A stretch of 64,000 nt of DNA from Singulisphaera acidiphila DSM 18658 (GTDB lineage Bacteria; Planctomycetota; Planctomycetia; Isosphaerales; Isosphaeraceae). The position numbers and the translations under genes are program-made. Shown here in pieces: positions 46,684 to 57,300 of the stretch. The notes under the pieces are model-generated. The model was given only the letters and a program-made list of their open reading frames with translations. It had not been told where the DNA came from and did not search any database. Numbering within the stretch: position 1 is the stretch's first letter; each line of letters begins with the position of its first letter. The stretch spans positions 1,674,001 through 1,738,000 of the forward strand of contig NC_019892.1 in the NCBI RefSeq assembly GCF_000242455.2, in the 5' to 3' direction.

Positions 46684-47880
46684 ATGGAGCGATCAAGAAA
46701 GGCCTCGGGCGTGGCGAAGAAGAAAAAAGTCCGGGTTGCGTTCAAGAAGAATCGTCAGAAACGGACGCGCGCCAACGACTTGACTCGTCGTTATCGCCAG
46801 GACGATCTGGCCCGTGCCGAACCGGCGTCGGCTGAGCGGGTGCGCGCCAAGGGGGACCTGTCGCGGCACCGCACGATCGTCACGGACGTGGCCGAAGCCG
46901 GCACGCCCAAGCCGGGTGAGCCAGGCGCGCCCGAGCCGTCGGCGAACCGGTCGGTGGATCTCTCCGCCTGTCTCACCGGTCGTGTCATCCGGGTCCACGG
47001 TTTGCTCTCGATGGTCGAGGGGGACGACGGCAGAACCTGGGCCTGTCACGTGCGGCGGATCCTCAAAACGCTCGCAATCGATGGGCGGAACGTCATCGCG
47101 GTGGGGGACCGGGTCTGGTTCCGCCCCGGGAACGCGGCCGGTGATGAGGGGATGATCGAGAAGGTTGAGGCCCGCCGGGGGACGATCACCCGCGGCTACC
47201 GTCGGCGAGAGCACGTCATCGCCTGCAACGTCGACCAGGTCTTGATTGTTTCCGCCTTTGCGGAGCCCGGCCTCAAACTGCCGCTCATCGACCGCTACCT
47301 GATCTCGGCCGAGACCGGGGGAGTGCGGCCGATCATCATCCTCAACAAGGCCGACCTCGTCGACACTGCCCCGTTCCAGTGGGTGATCGGGCTCTACACG
47401 CAGCTCGGCTACGAGACGCTTGTCACCTCGGCGGCCACCGGGCAGGGAATCCCTCGGCTCAAGGAATTACTCGGCGAAGGGACGACGGCGTTCTCGGGCC
47501 AGAGCGGTGTCGGCAAGAGCTCGCTACTGAACGCCATTCAACCCGGTCTCGCCCTTCGGGTCCGCGAGGTCTCCGACTGGACGACCAAGGGGAAGCACAC
47601 GACCACGACCGCCGAATTGATTCGTCTCGAGTCGGGGGGCCACGTCGTCGATACCCCCGGCCTTCGGCAATTCGAACTCTGGGGTGTCGACCCCGGTGAG
47701 GTCGAAGCCCACTTCGTCGAGTTCCGGCCTTACATCCCGCTCTGCAAGTACCCGAGCTGCTCGCACACCCACGAAGACCAATGCGCCGTCAAGGACGCGG
47801 TTCACTGGGGACAAATTCACTTTGGCCGCTACGAGAGCTACCTGAAGGTCTACGCGCAGCAGCCGATCGAGGGGGAGTGA
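46684..47880 (+). CDS. rsgA: Ribosome small subunit-dependent GTPase A
   Basis: 398 residues, ATG 46684 behind GAAGG. It has the circularly permuted GTPase order: an OB fold (about 98-170), NKAD (G4, about 221), GQSGVGKSSLLN (G1, about 273), TTTT (G2) and DTPG (G3), then a zinc site CKYPSCSHTHEDQCAV. RsgA helps late maturation of the 30S subunit. The N-terminus is unusual: about 95 residues, very basic at first (VAKKKKVRVAFKKNRQKRTR), which could bind rRNA. Confidence 0.97.
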   Translation: MERSRKASGVAKKKKVRVAFKKNRQKRTRANDLTRRYRQDDLARAEPASAERVRAKGDLSRHRTIVTDVAEAGTPKPGEPGAPEPSANRSVDLSACLTGRVIRVHGLLSMVEGDDGRTWACHVRRILKTLAIDGRNVIAVGDRVWFRPGNAAGDEGMIEKVEARRGTITRGYRRREHVIACNVDQVLIVSAFAEPGLKLPLIDRYLISAETGGVRPIIILNKADLVDTAPFQWVIGLYTQLGYETLVTSAATGQGIPRLKELLGEGTTAFSGQSGVGKSSLLNAIQPGLALRVREVSDWTTKGKHTTTTAELIRLESGGHVVDTPGLRQFELWGVDPGEVEAHFVEFRPYIPLCKYPSCSHTHEDQCAVKDAVHWGQIHFGRYESYLKVYAQQPIEGE

Positions 47881-48446
47881 GCGAAACTTCCCGGCGACTC
47901 TTCGGCGAGGCCGAACCGCCGCCGTTTCGAGCCCGTCAGGCAATTCCCGGCCGGGTCGCCGGCCGGGGGGCGGGCTCATCCATGCCTCCCATTCCCATGT
48001 CTTTCGTGTCTCCCAAACATGGACAGGCGTGATCGGAGTGGCCTTGCACTTCGGCCTGGATGAAGCGTCCGGGCTTTACGCGAGGGGCGAGCTTGGACAC
48101 GTTGGTCCCCCTGGTTCCGATCCACGACTGGTAGGTCGTCGGTGATTGGAGGCTGGGGCCGGCCCAGGGTGCGCGCTGGGTTCAGGAATTTCGAAATTGG
48201 CACCCTTGGGAACTTCGAAATTGGCACCTTCTGATTTGATGATTCGCTTTTCAGTCATAGTCGTGATAAATTGCGTTTCGCTTGGGAAAGGGGGTATCCA
48301 CACTATTCCTCGTTGATTATTCTATTGTTGGCAACTGCCACACGTCTTCTCGTTATCGTCGCGATTTTAGGTCTGTTGTGCCGGCCACTGAGTCGGCCTA
48401 GGGGTCCCGATCCTTTTTGCCCGCCAAGGTGGGCAGGGAGAAATCC
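47881..48446. other. Intergenic region with a hairpin and a possible broken reading frame
   Basis: A hairpin CCCGGCCGG-GTCG-CCGGCCGGG (47946-47967) follows rsgA. On the minus strand a frame starting MTEKRIIKSEGANF at 48257 runs to 48076, and a second frame over 48200-47960 reads TTYQSWIGTRGTNVSKLAPR then VKPGRFIQAE, HSDHACPC. Together they could be one small gene broken by a frameshift; a start signal is lacking. GGTGCCAATTTCGAA occurs twice here on the minus strand. I do not count a gene. Confidence 0.35.
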
Positions 48447-49502
48447 ATGAGACGATTGCGCCGTTCGGCCTTCACGCTCATCGAATTGCTGGTGGTGATT
48501 GCGATCATCGCCGTCTTGATCGCCCTGCTTCTGCCCGCCGTTCAGGCAGCGCGCGAGGCCGCCCGCCGAATCCAGTGCGTCAACAACATGAAACAACTCG
48601 GACTCGCCATACATAACTACAATTCAGTACACAGTTGCATTCCACCGGGGCGAATCTGGGCGCCGAGGCCGGGGCAGGCATCGACCGACTTTCCGAAGAT
48701 ATTCCAGGGAGCCCAGAATACCACCTGGTTCTGCTTGATGTTGCCTCAGGTCGAGCAAGGCAACCTGGCCAACTCGTTCAACTACAGCCTGGGTTCGGAA
48801 GGATGGGCTGGACCGGGAACGGCCGCCCTTGATGGCTTCTTTGCGAATTCCACAGTGGCGGCCACGAAGATTTCGTCGTTTCAATGCCCGAGCGACCGCG
48901 AGAACAAGTTCCAAGTTATTCAGAGCTACTTGGGTGGTATGTTGAGCGGGGTGATCATGAGCAAGGGGAATTATGCGGCGAGTTGGGGAAACACGAACTG
49001 GGGCGCGGGGCGTAGTTCCGATCTGAGTCCGCAATATCTCCGCTCGGCGTTTGGCCACGAGGGGAATACCACGTTTGCCTCAATCACCGACGGTACCAGC
49101 AATACCGTGTTCGTCGGCGAAGTTCTCCAAGGGGGGATCAACGACATCCGGGGGGCGATGTGGACGACTGTTCCCGGGGGGTCTTCGTTCATGACGCGCT
49201 ATGCTCCGAACTCGGTCAAAGACTACTTGGGACTGAGGCCCGGCAGCGGCACCGGTGGGGACTATCTCAATAACAATCAAGGTCTCTTCTGCACCAATGA
49301 ACCCCTTCAGCAGCTCCCTTGTGACTATAATGCTAGCGACAGTGATGCGTTTGCGGGCTCACGGAGTCGTCACGCCGGCGGTGTGAACGCGTTGCTGGGG
49401 GACGGCTCGGTGCGGTTCATAAAAAACTCGGTGAACCAGGTGGTGTGGATTGGGCTCAACACGATCGGGTCCGGAGAGGTGCTGAGCTCCGACGCGTTCT
49501 GA
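48447..49502 (+). CDS. DUF1559 pseudopilin-like protein (3)
   Basis: 351 residues from ATG 48447 behind [23 protein letters not shown] then [21 protein letters not shown] at the N-terminus; [19 protein letters not shown] and a terminal GSGEVLSSDAF at the C-terminus. Unlike members 1 and 2 it has no lipoprotein gene just upstream. Role unknown. Confidence 0.95.
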   Translation: MRRLRRSAFTLIELLVVIAIIAVLIALLLPAVQAAREAARRIQCVNNMKQLGLAIHNYNSVHSCIPPGRIWAPRPGQASTDFPKIFQGAQNTTWFCLMLPQVEQGNLANSFNYSLGSEGWAGPGTAALDGFFANSTVAATKISSFQCPSDRENKFQVIQSYLGGMLSGVIMSKGNYAASWGNTNWGAGRSSDLSPQYLRSAFGHEGNTTFASITDGTSNTVFVGEVLQGGINDIRGAMWTTVPGGSSFMTRYAPNSVKDYLGLRPGSGTGGDYLNNNQGLFCTNEPLQQLPCDYNASDSDAFAGSRSRHAGGVNALLGDGSVRFIKNSVNQVVWIGLNTIGSGEVLSSDAF

Positions 49503-49827
49503 GAGAAAAAAAGGAGCCGAGCGGAGGCCTCTTTATTTGCTTTCTGATCTCCGATCTCAGTCGTTGACGAACGCAGACATTCTCGGTCGATGATGACCGT
49601 CTGCCGGGTGTTTCGGGTTCCGGATTCGGAGCCCGTGCGGGCAAGTCCTTGGCCTGGGCTCCTTGGGTTCCGGATCCGGAACCCAAGGCACTCTGGTCTT
49701 GCCTGTTTTCCGGTTCGAATTTGCTTACTGAGAGCACTTCTTATTCAATAGGGGTCTCCCGCTGGACATTCTGTTCTTTGCTGGGGCAGTGATCGGATTT
49801 GCCTACTTCCATTGCGGAGCCTTCTCG
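49503..49827. repeat. Intergenic region with a perfect 28-bp palindrome
   Basis: 49661-49688 reads CCTTGGGTTCCGGA followed directly by its exact reverse complement, with no loop. A near copy of its core, GGGTTCCGGATTCGGAGCCC, is at about 49614-49633. A site for a dimeric protein or a cruciform is possible. No gene in the region. Confidence 0.65.
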
Positions 49828-51144
49828 ATGTCGATGATGCAACGCGGGCTACTCTCCTCTTTCCTGACGCTGGCCTTTGCGGTGAGCTGGGCTTTACCCG
49901 CGCGGGCTGGGCTCGACGACTATGTCAAAAAGGCTGATCCGGCCTTTGCCTGGACCTTTGTGTCGTCGAAGACGACGGACGGGACGACGGTCCACTGGGT
50001 CAAAATGACTTCGCAGGTCTGGCAGGGGATCACCTGGTCGCACAACCTCTCCATCATTGAGCCGAAGGAGCTGGCCTATCCCGACGCGGCCGTTCTCTTC
50101 ATCACCGGGGGGAAGGTCGGGGATGGTCCGCGCGACGGTGACTTGCTCACCGGGCTCGCCATCGCCAAAGCCTGCCAGGCACGCGTGATCGTCCTTCCCC
50201 AAGTGCCCAATCAGCCGTTGCTCGGCGGCAAGAACGAGGACACGCTGATTGCCGAGACCTTCGTTCGCTACCTCGAGACCAAGGACGAGGAGTGGCCCCT
50301 GCTCTTCCCCATGGTCAAGAGTGCGGTGAGGGCGATGGACGCCGCTCAGGAGTTTGCCAAAGACAAGGGCAAGCCCATCACGCGCTTCGTCGTCACCGGG
50401 GCGTCCAAGCGAGGCTGGACGACCTGGCTGACAGGCGCATCCGACCCCCGCGTCAAGGCGATCGCGCCGATGGTCATCCCGACCCTCAACCTCGATGCCC
50501 AGAACAAGCATCAGCTCGAGAATTTCGGGGGCAAGTTCAGTGAGCAGATCCAGGACTACACGGACCGTGGTTTGATCGGACGCGAGAGCCGGCCCAACGC
50601 CAAAGAGCTCCTGGCGATGGTTGACCCGTTCACCTATCGCAGTCGGCTGACCCTGCCGAAGCTACAGATCAATGGGACGAACGACCCCTACTGGACGCTC
50701 GACTCGCTGAACCTCTACTGGGACGAACTCGTAGGGCCGAAGTGGGTCGTCTACCTGCCCAACGCCGGCCACGGTCTCGACCAGAACCGGCACTACGCCA
50801 TGAGTGCCATCGGCGCTTTGTTCCGGCACACGATCGGCGACAAGCCGTTCCCGAAATTCTCGTGGAAGCACGATGATCACGAAGGGGCCATGCGCCTCGT
50901 TGTCGACGCGGTCCCCGCGCCCAAGTCGGCCCTCGTCTGGGAGGCGGCGTCTGACTCGCTCGACTTCCGCAAGTCGAAATGGTCGTCCACCGCGCTGGAG
51001 CCGAAAGAAACGATGACGATCGACAAGGCGAGCCCCGCGAACGGGAATGTTGCCTTCTTTGCCGACCTCGAGTTCGAGATTGATGGTTTCCCCTACCACC
51101 TCTCAACCCAGATCCGCCAGACGAACGTTCAGCCGTCTCAATGA
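49828..51144 (+). CDS. PhoPQ-activated pathogenicity-related (PqaA-like) hydrolase
   Basis: 438 residues from ATG 49828, opening a signal peptide (residues 1-27, ends ALPARAG). The family signature is clear: LDDYVKKADPAFAWTF, WQGITWSHNLSIIEP, VVTGASKRGWTTWLTG, INGTNDPYWTLDSLNLYW and LPNAGHGL. It is an alpha/beta hydrolase with Ser (GASKRGW), Asp (NGTNDPYW) and His (NAGHGL) as the likely triad. Exported; substrate unknown. Despite its name the family is common in planctomycetes and not a sign of virulence. Confidence 0.93.
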   Translation: MSMMQRGLLSSFLTLAFAVSWALPARAGLDDYVKKADPAFAWTFVSSKTTDGTTVHWVKMTSQVWQGITWSHNLSIIEPKELAYPDAAVLFITGGKVGDGPRDGDLLTGLAIAKACQARVIVLPQVPNQPLLGGKNEDTLIAETFVRYLETKDEEWPLLFPMVKSAVRAMDAAQEFAKDKGKPITRFVVTGASKRGWTTWLTGASDPRVKAIAPMVIPTLNLDAQNKHQLENFGGKFSEQIQDYTDRGLIGRESRPNAKELLAMVDPFTYRSRLTLPKLQINGTNDPYWTLDSLNLYWDELVGPKWVVYLPNAGHGLDQNRHYAMSAIGALFRHTIGDKPFPKFSWKHDDHEGAMRLVVDAVPAPKSALVWEAASDSLDFRKSKWSSTALEPKETMTIDKASPANGNVAFFADLEFEIDGFPYHLSTQIRQTNVQPSQ

Positions 51145-51695
51145 GCGAGGGGAAGTCCCCCGTCGTCGTTCGCTTCGAGGGCGATTGGCCCTCGAAGCGG
51201 ACGCGGCCTTGCAGGATGCCGCGTCGACAGTGACCGGATTCTTGATGGTGCGAAAATGATCAAATCGTGCATGTGCAAACGGATCGAATATTCTGCATGG
51301 AATGAATTCTGGGTCACTAAAATTGTAAGTTTATAGTTGTTTGATGAAATCGGTGAATCTTAGAATTCAGGAAGATCATTGTTTGGCGAAACTGATTGAG
51401 ATTTCATGGTCTGTAATTACGGACTTCCTCAAGCGAGAGGATGAGTTGTCGTTTGGGGCTCGGCGCATTTCCGTGAGGTGGTGCGGACACCAAAGAATCG
51501 GCTGGGATTCCGTTCCCGAGATGTCGAGAGAGTTGTCGCGAATCTTGGGTCGTCGGAGGGGCAATCGCGTCTCACGGCCTGGCTTGGTTTTGCCGCCCCT
51601 CCGCGTTTGCCGCTCAATCGCCATCGCACCGCATGGGGTTTTATTCCAATCATTCGCTCGCCTTATCGGCGAGTGAAAACGTCCCCGGCGGATCG
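51145..51695. other. Intergenic region between convergent genes
   Basis: About 550 bases, AT-rich at 51250-51420. Several short frames are open but have no motif. No clear terminator found. Confidence 0.4.
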
Positions 51696-52721
51696 TTACC
51701 TGGGCGATCGGGTCTCGAAACGAGCGAGGCCCTGGACGACCGTTCTGAGATAGCCGAGCGAACTGGCGATCCAATCGAGGTCACGGTCGGCCCAGGCGAT
51801 CGCCTCGACGACTTCGGGGCGAACCAGTGTCCCCTCGGCGAACCGGCGATGGCACCGTTCGGCGAGACCGACGATTCCGGCAAGCGCCTCGGGACGAAGG
51901 TCAGGAAAGTAGGAAAGCCAGGTTTTGTCGAATATAGGTAGGTCGTAGGTTCTGGGATGTAATTCGATAGATAGGTTGAGTTGGGGGTTTGCGTGAATTA
52001 GGGTGGCCAGGATGTCTGGCATGGGGATGATCCCTGATCCGATCGGCCGCGCCTGCCAGCAGAGGCCTCGCGGTGTGAAGGCGAGGATCGCGTCCTTGAC
52101 GTGCGTGGCCAGGACGTGAGCTGCAAGCCGCTCTGCCGCCGCGAGTGGCTCGTCGAGCCGCATGAGCAGGTTCCCGGTGTCGAACGTCACACCGGCGACG
52201 TCAGGGCCGAGGCGGTCAATCATCGCGACCAGTTCTTCGACCGTCAGGTCCGCATGAGTCTCCAGGGCGATCTGGAGGTCCAGTTCGCGGAGCCGGGGGG
52301 CGAGGGTCGCGAGCACTTCGAGCGTGGCCTCACGCTGGACGGCCCAACGGACGTCGGTGCGGAACCGGTCATGGCGATCGCCGACGTAGGCCCTCGCGTG
52401 TCGGCAGCCCAGGGCTGCAATCGCTTCAATTTGCCTGACCAGATCGCACGCATGCTCGGCGGCCGTGATGTCCCGCTCCTCAAGGCGTGAGCGTCGTACG
52501 GGGTTGGGAGATGGGAGACCGACTTCGAGATAGAGATTCTTCTCGTCGGCTCGACGGCGGAACGCAGCCAATCGATCTGGGGTGAGCGATCGATCGATGA
52601 ATTCGGGATTGAGAAACTGCACGCCGTCGAATCCGTGGGCTTCGGCAAATTCGAGTGTGGCTTCCGCCGAGAGGCCACGGTGAGCGATCGTGTAGTGGTC
52701 CAGGCCGATCCGCACAGTCAT
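51696..52721 (-). CDS. Sugar phosphate isomerase/epimerase-like TIM barrel
   Basis: 341 residues from ATG 52721, with GGGAAAGG upstream. RIGLDHYTIAHRG at the start, then FDGVQFLNPEF, QIALETHADLTVEELVAMID, VAGVTFDTGN, and ATHVKDAI are the metal-binding strands of the AP-endonuclease-2/xylose-isomerase-like family (Glu in ALETH, Asp in FDTGN, His in THVKD). It probably isomerises or epimerises a sugar derivative in the cytosol. It stands alone. Confidence 0.88.
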   Translation of the reverse strand: MTVRIGLDHYTIAHRGLSAEATLEFAEAHGFDGVQFLNPEFIDRSLTPDRLAAFRRRADEKNLYLEVGLPSPNPVRRSRLEERDITAAEHACDLVRQIEAIAALGCRHARAYVGDRHDRFRTDVRWAVQREATLEVLATLAPRLRELDLQIALETHADLTVEELVAMIDRLGPDVAGVTFDTGNLLMRLDEPLAAAERLAAHVLATHVKDAILAFTPRGLCWQARPIGSGIIPMPDILATLIHANPQLNLSIELHPRTYDLPIFDKTWLSYFPDLRPEALAGIVGLAERCHRRFAEGTLVRPEVVEAIAWADRDLDWIASSLGYLRTVVQGLARFETRSPR

Positions 52722-53633
52722 CGTTGCCTTTCCCTTGAAAAGTCCCCGAAACCATACCCAACGATCGCACCCCGTCAGGGTGTCCGCAAGGGCATTGTTT
52801 GATCGATGTCAGGGGTGTGGCCGGAATGTCGCAACCTGATGAGCAAGTTCGACTCGCACGGATTTTACTCCCTGAACCCTCAAAGTCGATCCGTTGGATT
52901 TGGAGAGTTCTCAGGAAAAAGTGGACGCGAGTGGGTTGACGGACGAGGCATCTCCGCGTATTTTGGCGACCGTCTTGAGAGCACGACACCTTTCGCTTCG
53001 CACTCGAGTTGTGTTCGATTCAATTGACCTTGAAAAGTTTGATCCCACCTAGGTATCCAGCCACACACGCCTTCCGCGCTGTGTGGATTCTGTCCGAAAA
53101 AATAAGGTTCGACTCCTGGTCGCATGGATGCGTCCCCCAGGTTCGACCCTTTATCGTGGGGAGGTAGACTTAGACATGTGCTAAGTCTAACTTTCTCAGA
53201 TGAATGGCCACACGGCCCGCGAGCCGTCTTCGCAGGAGGCAAAGACGTCGCGGGCCGCGGCTGGCCCTTCAAGCCTTCTTCAAAAAACAGTCGGACGCGA
53301 CGAGGGATGAGTGGTTTTCTCCCGTCGAAACGCTGTTTTTTTGCGAGTGTTGATGACCTTGGCAGAGCGTCTCGCAGGACGGCTCTGGCCATGCTTAACC
53401 AAGGTTGTTCAAGACACTCTATCAGCAGATGAGAAATTCAATAAATTCAGTCTTGCGACTCACTAACGTGAGTCCAAGAATGATAGGTAGTGCCGGTTGC
53501 CGCGACATTTGCGGTTGCGGGAGCCCGTGGGTTTGCGTTCCCACGCGGGCCGGAGGAGTGATTTCCCACGGCTGGGCTGCGTGTGTTACGGGACGATGTT
53601 TCCGCGAGGGGAGAGCCGGCGGGCTCTCGTGGA
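52722..53633. other. Long intergenic region with several stem-loops
   Basis: About 900 bases without a gene. It contains AAGG...CCTGG-tc-GCATGGATGC...CCAGG...CCTT (about 53104-53155), a perfect 9-bp hairpin TAGACTTAG/CTAAGTCTA (53166-53190) and a stem flanked by ACAG/CTGT that ends in seven T (about 53290-53342). A further imperfect hairpin is at about 53521-53551. A non-coding RNA ending near 53342 is possible; I do not recognise one. Confidence 0.4.
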
Positions 53634-54158
53634 TCAAGGGACGGGCGTGTCGCGGTAGATGGCGTCGGCCTGGTCGCGGAGCATGACCGAGTCGGGCACG
53701 GCGTCACGGGAGAAGTAGGGATTCGAGGCAGGCTCGCTCGGGGGATCGACGGGGATGGCCGAGGGGGGTAATTCGCCCAGGCGAATTCCGATCCGATCCA
53801 TCAGCGCCCGTGAGAGCGGCTCGTCGCCGAACCAGCCGATCCGGATGCTGATCCGTGAGACGGCCTGGTTCGGCCGGATGGTGACCGAGACGCGGCGATT
53901 GTCGGCCGTCGAGCCGTTGTAGACGAGCATTCCGGCGTCGTGCGTCAACTGGACCGAGTGGACCCGCAGGTCGTCCATGGCCCCGGTGATCGCCGACTGG
54001 AGCGTGGCGGCAGGGTAGTGGAAGTCCTGTGTCGCCCGACCGGCCGTGTAGGTGAATGCCGTCGCGCTCATGACGGGTCCGGCGATCGGTCCGACCGTCA
54101 TGCAGCCAGTGGTCTGAATGCCCGAGAGTACCGCGGCCGCAAGCGCGATCCGTCGCAT
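53634..54158 (-). CDS. DUF3568-like lipoprotein
   Basis: 174 residues from ATG 54158 (GAGG 6 bases upstream). Signal and lipobox-like TTGC (Cys19). The next part, GPVMSATAFTYTAGRATQDF and YPAATLQSAITGAMDDL, then the arginine- and valine-rich RVSVTIRPNQAVSRISIRIG, fits DUF3568 proteins. Likely membrane-anchored and extracytoplasmic. Role unknown. Confidence 0.75.
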   Translation of the reverse strand: MRRIALAAAVLSGIQTTGCMTVGPIAGPVMSATAFTYTAGRATQDFHYPAATLQSAITGAMDDLRVHSVQLTHDAGMLVYNGSTADNRRVSVTIRPNQAVSRISIRIGWFGDEPLSRALMDRIGIRLGELPPSAIPVDPPSEPASNPYFSRDAVPDSVMLRDQADAIYRDTPVP

Positions 54159-54318
54159 CGTGCGCCTCATCTCTGGAAGTCTTGATGGCGTATCCACCCA
54201 AGTCGTGGCAAAGTATCCCTTCTTACCAAAAGGGTCAAGGCCGACTCAATCGATCGATTGAGCCGGCCTTGCAGGGGGAAGCCGCATTGGCGGGATCCGT
54301 TCTCACACTAAAGGCATG

Positions 54319-57300
54319 TCAGCGCCCGAGCTTCACACGCGGAGTGAGGGTGACCGCCTTCAGGTCGAGCAGAGCGTTGCGGATCGGGCCAACCGGTCGA
54401 AATTCGATGCGATGGGTCCCGGCCTCCAAGGTCATTTCGCCGACGAAGATCGAGCGATAACGCGACCAGGTCCCCGCGCCGGTGCCGTCGACCGTTCCTG
54501 AAAGGATGACGGCTTCGGATCGGACCTGGAACGCGTTCCCCGCCGATTCATCAGCGCAAGCCCACTCCATGGCGACGGTGAATATCGTGGGGCGATCGAC
54601 CCGCACTGTCCAGGCGGCCTGATCGCCGGCGCTCTGCCAGAGGCCGAGGTTGCCGAACTGGCTCTCGAAGGTCAGCGTCGGACCATAAACCTGGGCGGTC
54701 TCGGCACTCAGGCGAAGACTGCCGTCGGCGGCCTGCACGACCGTCTCGGGATGGTTCCCTTCCAGGACCTTCGGCCGTCGTGCTCCTGAGGCGAGATAGG
54801 CGATCAGGTCGGACAGGTCGGCGGGCTTCAGGTCGTTCTCGAGCCCTTCGGGCATAAGCGACTGGCCCGACGTCTTGAGCTCCTCGAGGTCGGCCCGGAG
54901 GATCACGTCGAGCACCCCCTCCTGGCGCTTCAAGGTAATCGCGTTGCCGGTCTCGGCGGCGATCAGGCCGGTCACGACCCGGCCGTCGATCACGGCGGCC
55001 GTGTAGCCGGCGTAACGGGCATCGACCTCGCGGTTCGGATCGAGGATCGCCGTCAGGAAGGCATCGGGCGACGTGTCTGTCAGCGCCGCCAGGTCGGGAC
55101 CGACCTCGTGCCCTTGCCCGTCGAACTTGTGGCAGCTCGCGCAGATCTTGCCGAATAGGGCCTTGCCCCGCGTCGGATCGCCGGTCTTTTCCGACGCCGC
55201 TCGATAGGCGTCCAGGACCTCGGCGCGGCCGCGCGGCCGGACGGCCGAGAGCACCTTTTCGGCCCGCTCGCGCAGGGCCAGGTTGGCGTGGTCGAGTAGC
55301 CGCTGGCGATGGGAGGCATCGATCTCGGCCGACCCGATCGCTTTGCTCTCGAGCGCCGACAGGAGCGTCTCGGTGGACTGTGGTCGGGCCAGCAAGCCGT
55401 CGATGGTGGCCCCACGGAGCGCGGGAACCATCTGGGGCCAGGCCCTGATCAGTCGACCGGCGGCCTCGGGGCTGCTTAGCTTCGCCAGGCACTGAACGGC
55501 TGCGAGTTGGATCGCCGCGTTGTTGCGCGGCTCGAGCAAGGTCGTCAACAGGGCGATATCGCCTTCCTGGTTCTCCTTCTCGTGGCCGAGCAGGCGGATG
55601 GCGGTTCGCCGATCCGCCCCCTTCCCCTGTTCGTCCTGGGCGACGAGGCGAGCATGAGCGAAGACGTTCTTCATGAACGGGGAGGCGGAGAGGTTGCCGA
55701 CCTCGGCGCTGCCCGACCCGAAGAGTTCCGCCGCTAGGGAGAGCCACCAGGAGGGGATTGGTTCCCCCTTGGCGGGCTTGGGCAGCGAGTCGACGAGCGC
55801 CGTGATCGCGGCGGCGTCACGCGCGGAGGTGGCCGTGGTCACGAGCGGGCCGATCATGGCCGACCGGATCTGCGGATCGGCCTTGTCGGAGACCACGGCG
55901 GCGAGGATCGGCCCCGGGTACTTCACGGCCGAGCTGAGAATCGCGCCACGGACCCAGATGTCGTTCCCATCCCGCTGGGCGAGCTGGCCGAGCAGTTCCC
56001 CTGCCCTCGGATCGTTCCACTCGCCCAGGCTCAGGGCCAGTTGATAGCGGACGCCGAGGTCGGGGTCGGACACGATTGCGGCGATCGCCTTGGCAAGCGA
56101 TTCGTCGTCGCCGAGTCTTCGCTCCGCGAGCCGGACCGCTTGGCGGCGGACGCCGGCAGCGGAGTCGGCCAGTCCTTGGATGATCGCCGCCGCGTCGAGT
56201 GCCTCGAGGCCATCCAGCGTGCAGAGTGCCTGCATCCGGCCTTCGGGCCGGCTGCACCGAGCGGCGACTTCTTTCAAGGCGGGCACGGCCGATCGGTCGC
56301 CGCGCTGGACCAGGAGACGCTGAACGTTGTCGCGCAAGGTGCCATTGGGGCTATCGAGCTGCTTGGCGAGCTCGGGAGAGGTCAGGCGGTCGAGGATTGG
56401 GACGGGGCGCGGCGTCTCCCCTTCGGGGAAGACCCGGTAGATCCGTCCCTTGTCGTCTCCCCCCCGGACGTCCAGGGTGGCGAGCTGCTGTGGGCTGATC
56501 CAACGCGGGTGCTCGATGACGGATCGGTACATGTCGACAACCCAGATTGCTCCGTCCGGCCCGGTCCGCGCCTGCACGGGGCGGAACCAGTTGTCGGTCG
56601 ACGAAAGGAACTCCGACGTTTTTTCGTCCGCAGCGCGATGGCTGGCGAACGTGATCCCATCGGGTGAGAGAACCTCGCGATGGACTACGTTATGGACAGG
56701 TTCGCACGTGAACGAGTTTCCTGTGAAGGCCTCGCCGAGCAATGTATCGCGATAGATCATCGGGCCGCAGCCCGAGGTCACACGGTTGGCACTCTCGGGC
56801 ATGTTGAACCGTTCAAGGGTCCGGCTGGTGGGATACATCCGCGCGTTGTCGGGGTCGCGGGCGACGTAGACCATTGGCCCTGGCGCTGCGACTCGTGGGT
56901 TCCGCGAGGCGTACTGGTCGGGGAACGGGTAGTGCCGGAGCCAGTCGCTATTCGTGTTGCCGAACTGATTGCCCCAGTCGTCGTGGATTCGCCCTTGCTG
57001 GGTCAGGCCCGAGGCGGGTTCCATCGTCCCGGTGTCGGGCTTGATTCGAAAATCACGGCCGCCGATGTTGATCTCGCGGCCGGTCGCCGTGCCGTGGATC
57101 GTGCCGCCGATCAGGCCGTTGGCGCCGTAGACCCAGTTGTCGAGGTTGTAAGAGAGTCCATTGACCCGCGCCTGGTAGTTCTCGGTCGCGAAGCCGCGGA
57201 AGAGGACCTTGCGAACGTCGGCCTTGCCGTCGCCGTCGGTGTCCTCGGCGTAGATGATCTCGGGGGCCGCGCAGATCAAGGCCCCTTTCCGCCAAGCCAT

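Noticed and set aside
53104..53155. tRNA-like GGTTCGACTCC sequence
   Set aside because: No cloverleaf or acceptor stem can be drawn; it pairs as a simple hairpin instead.
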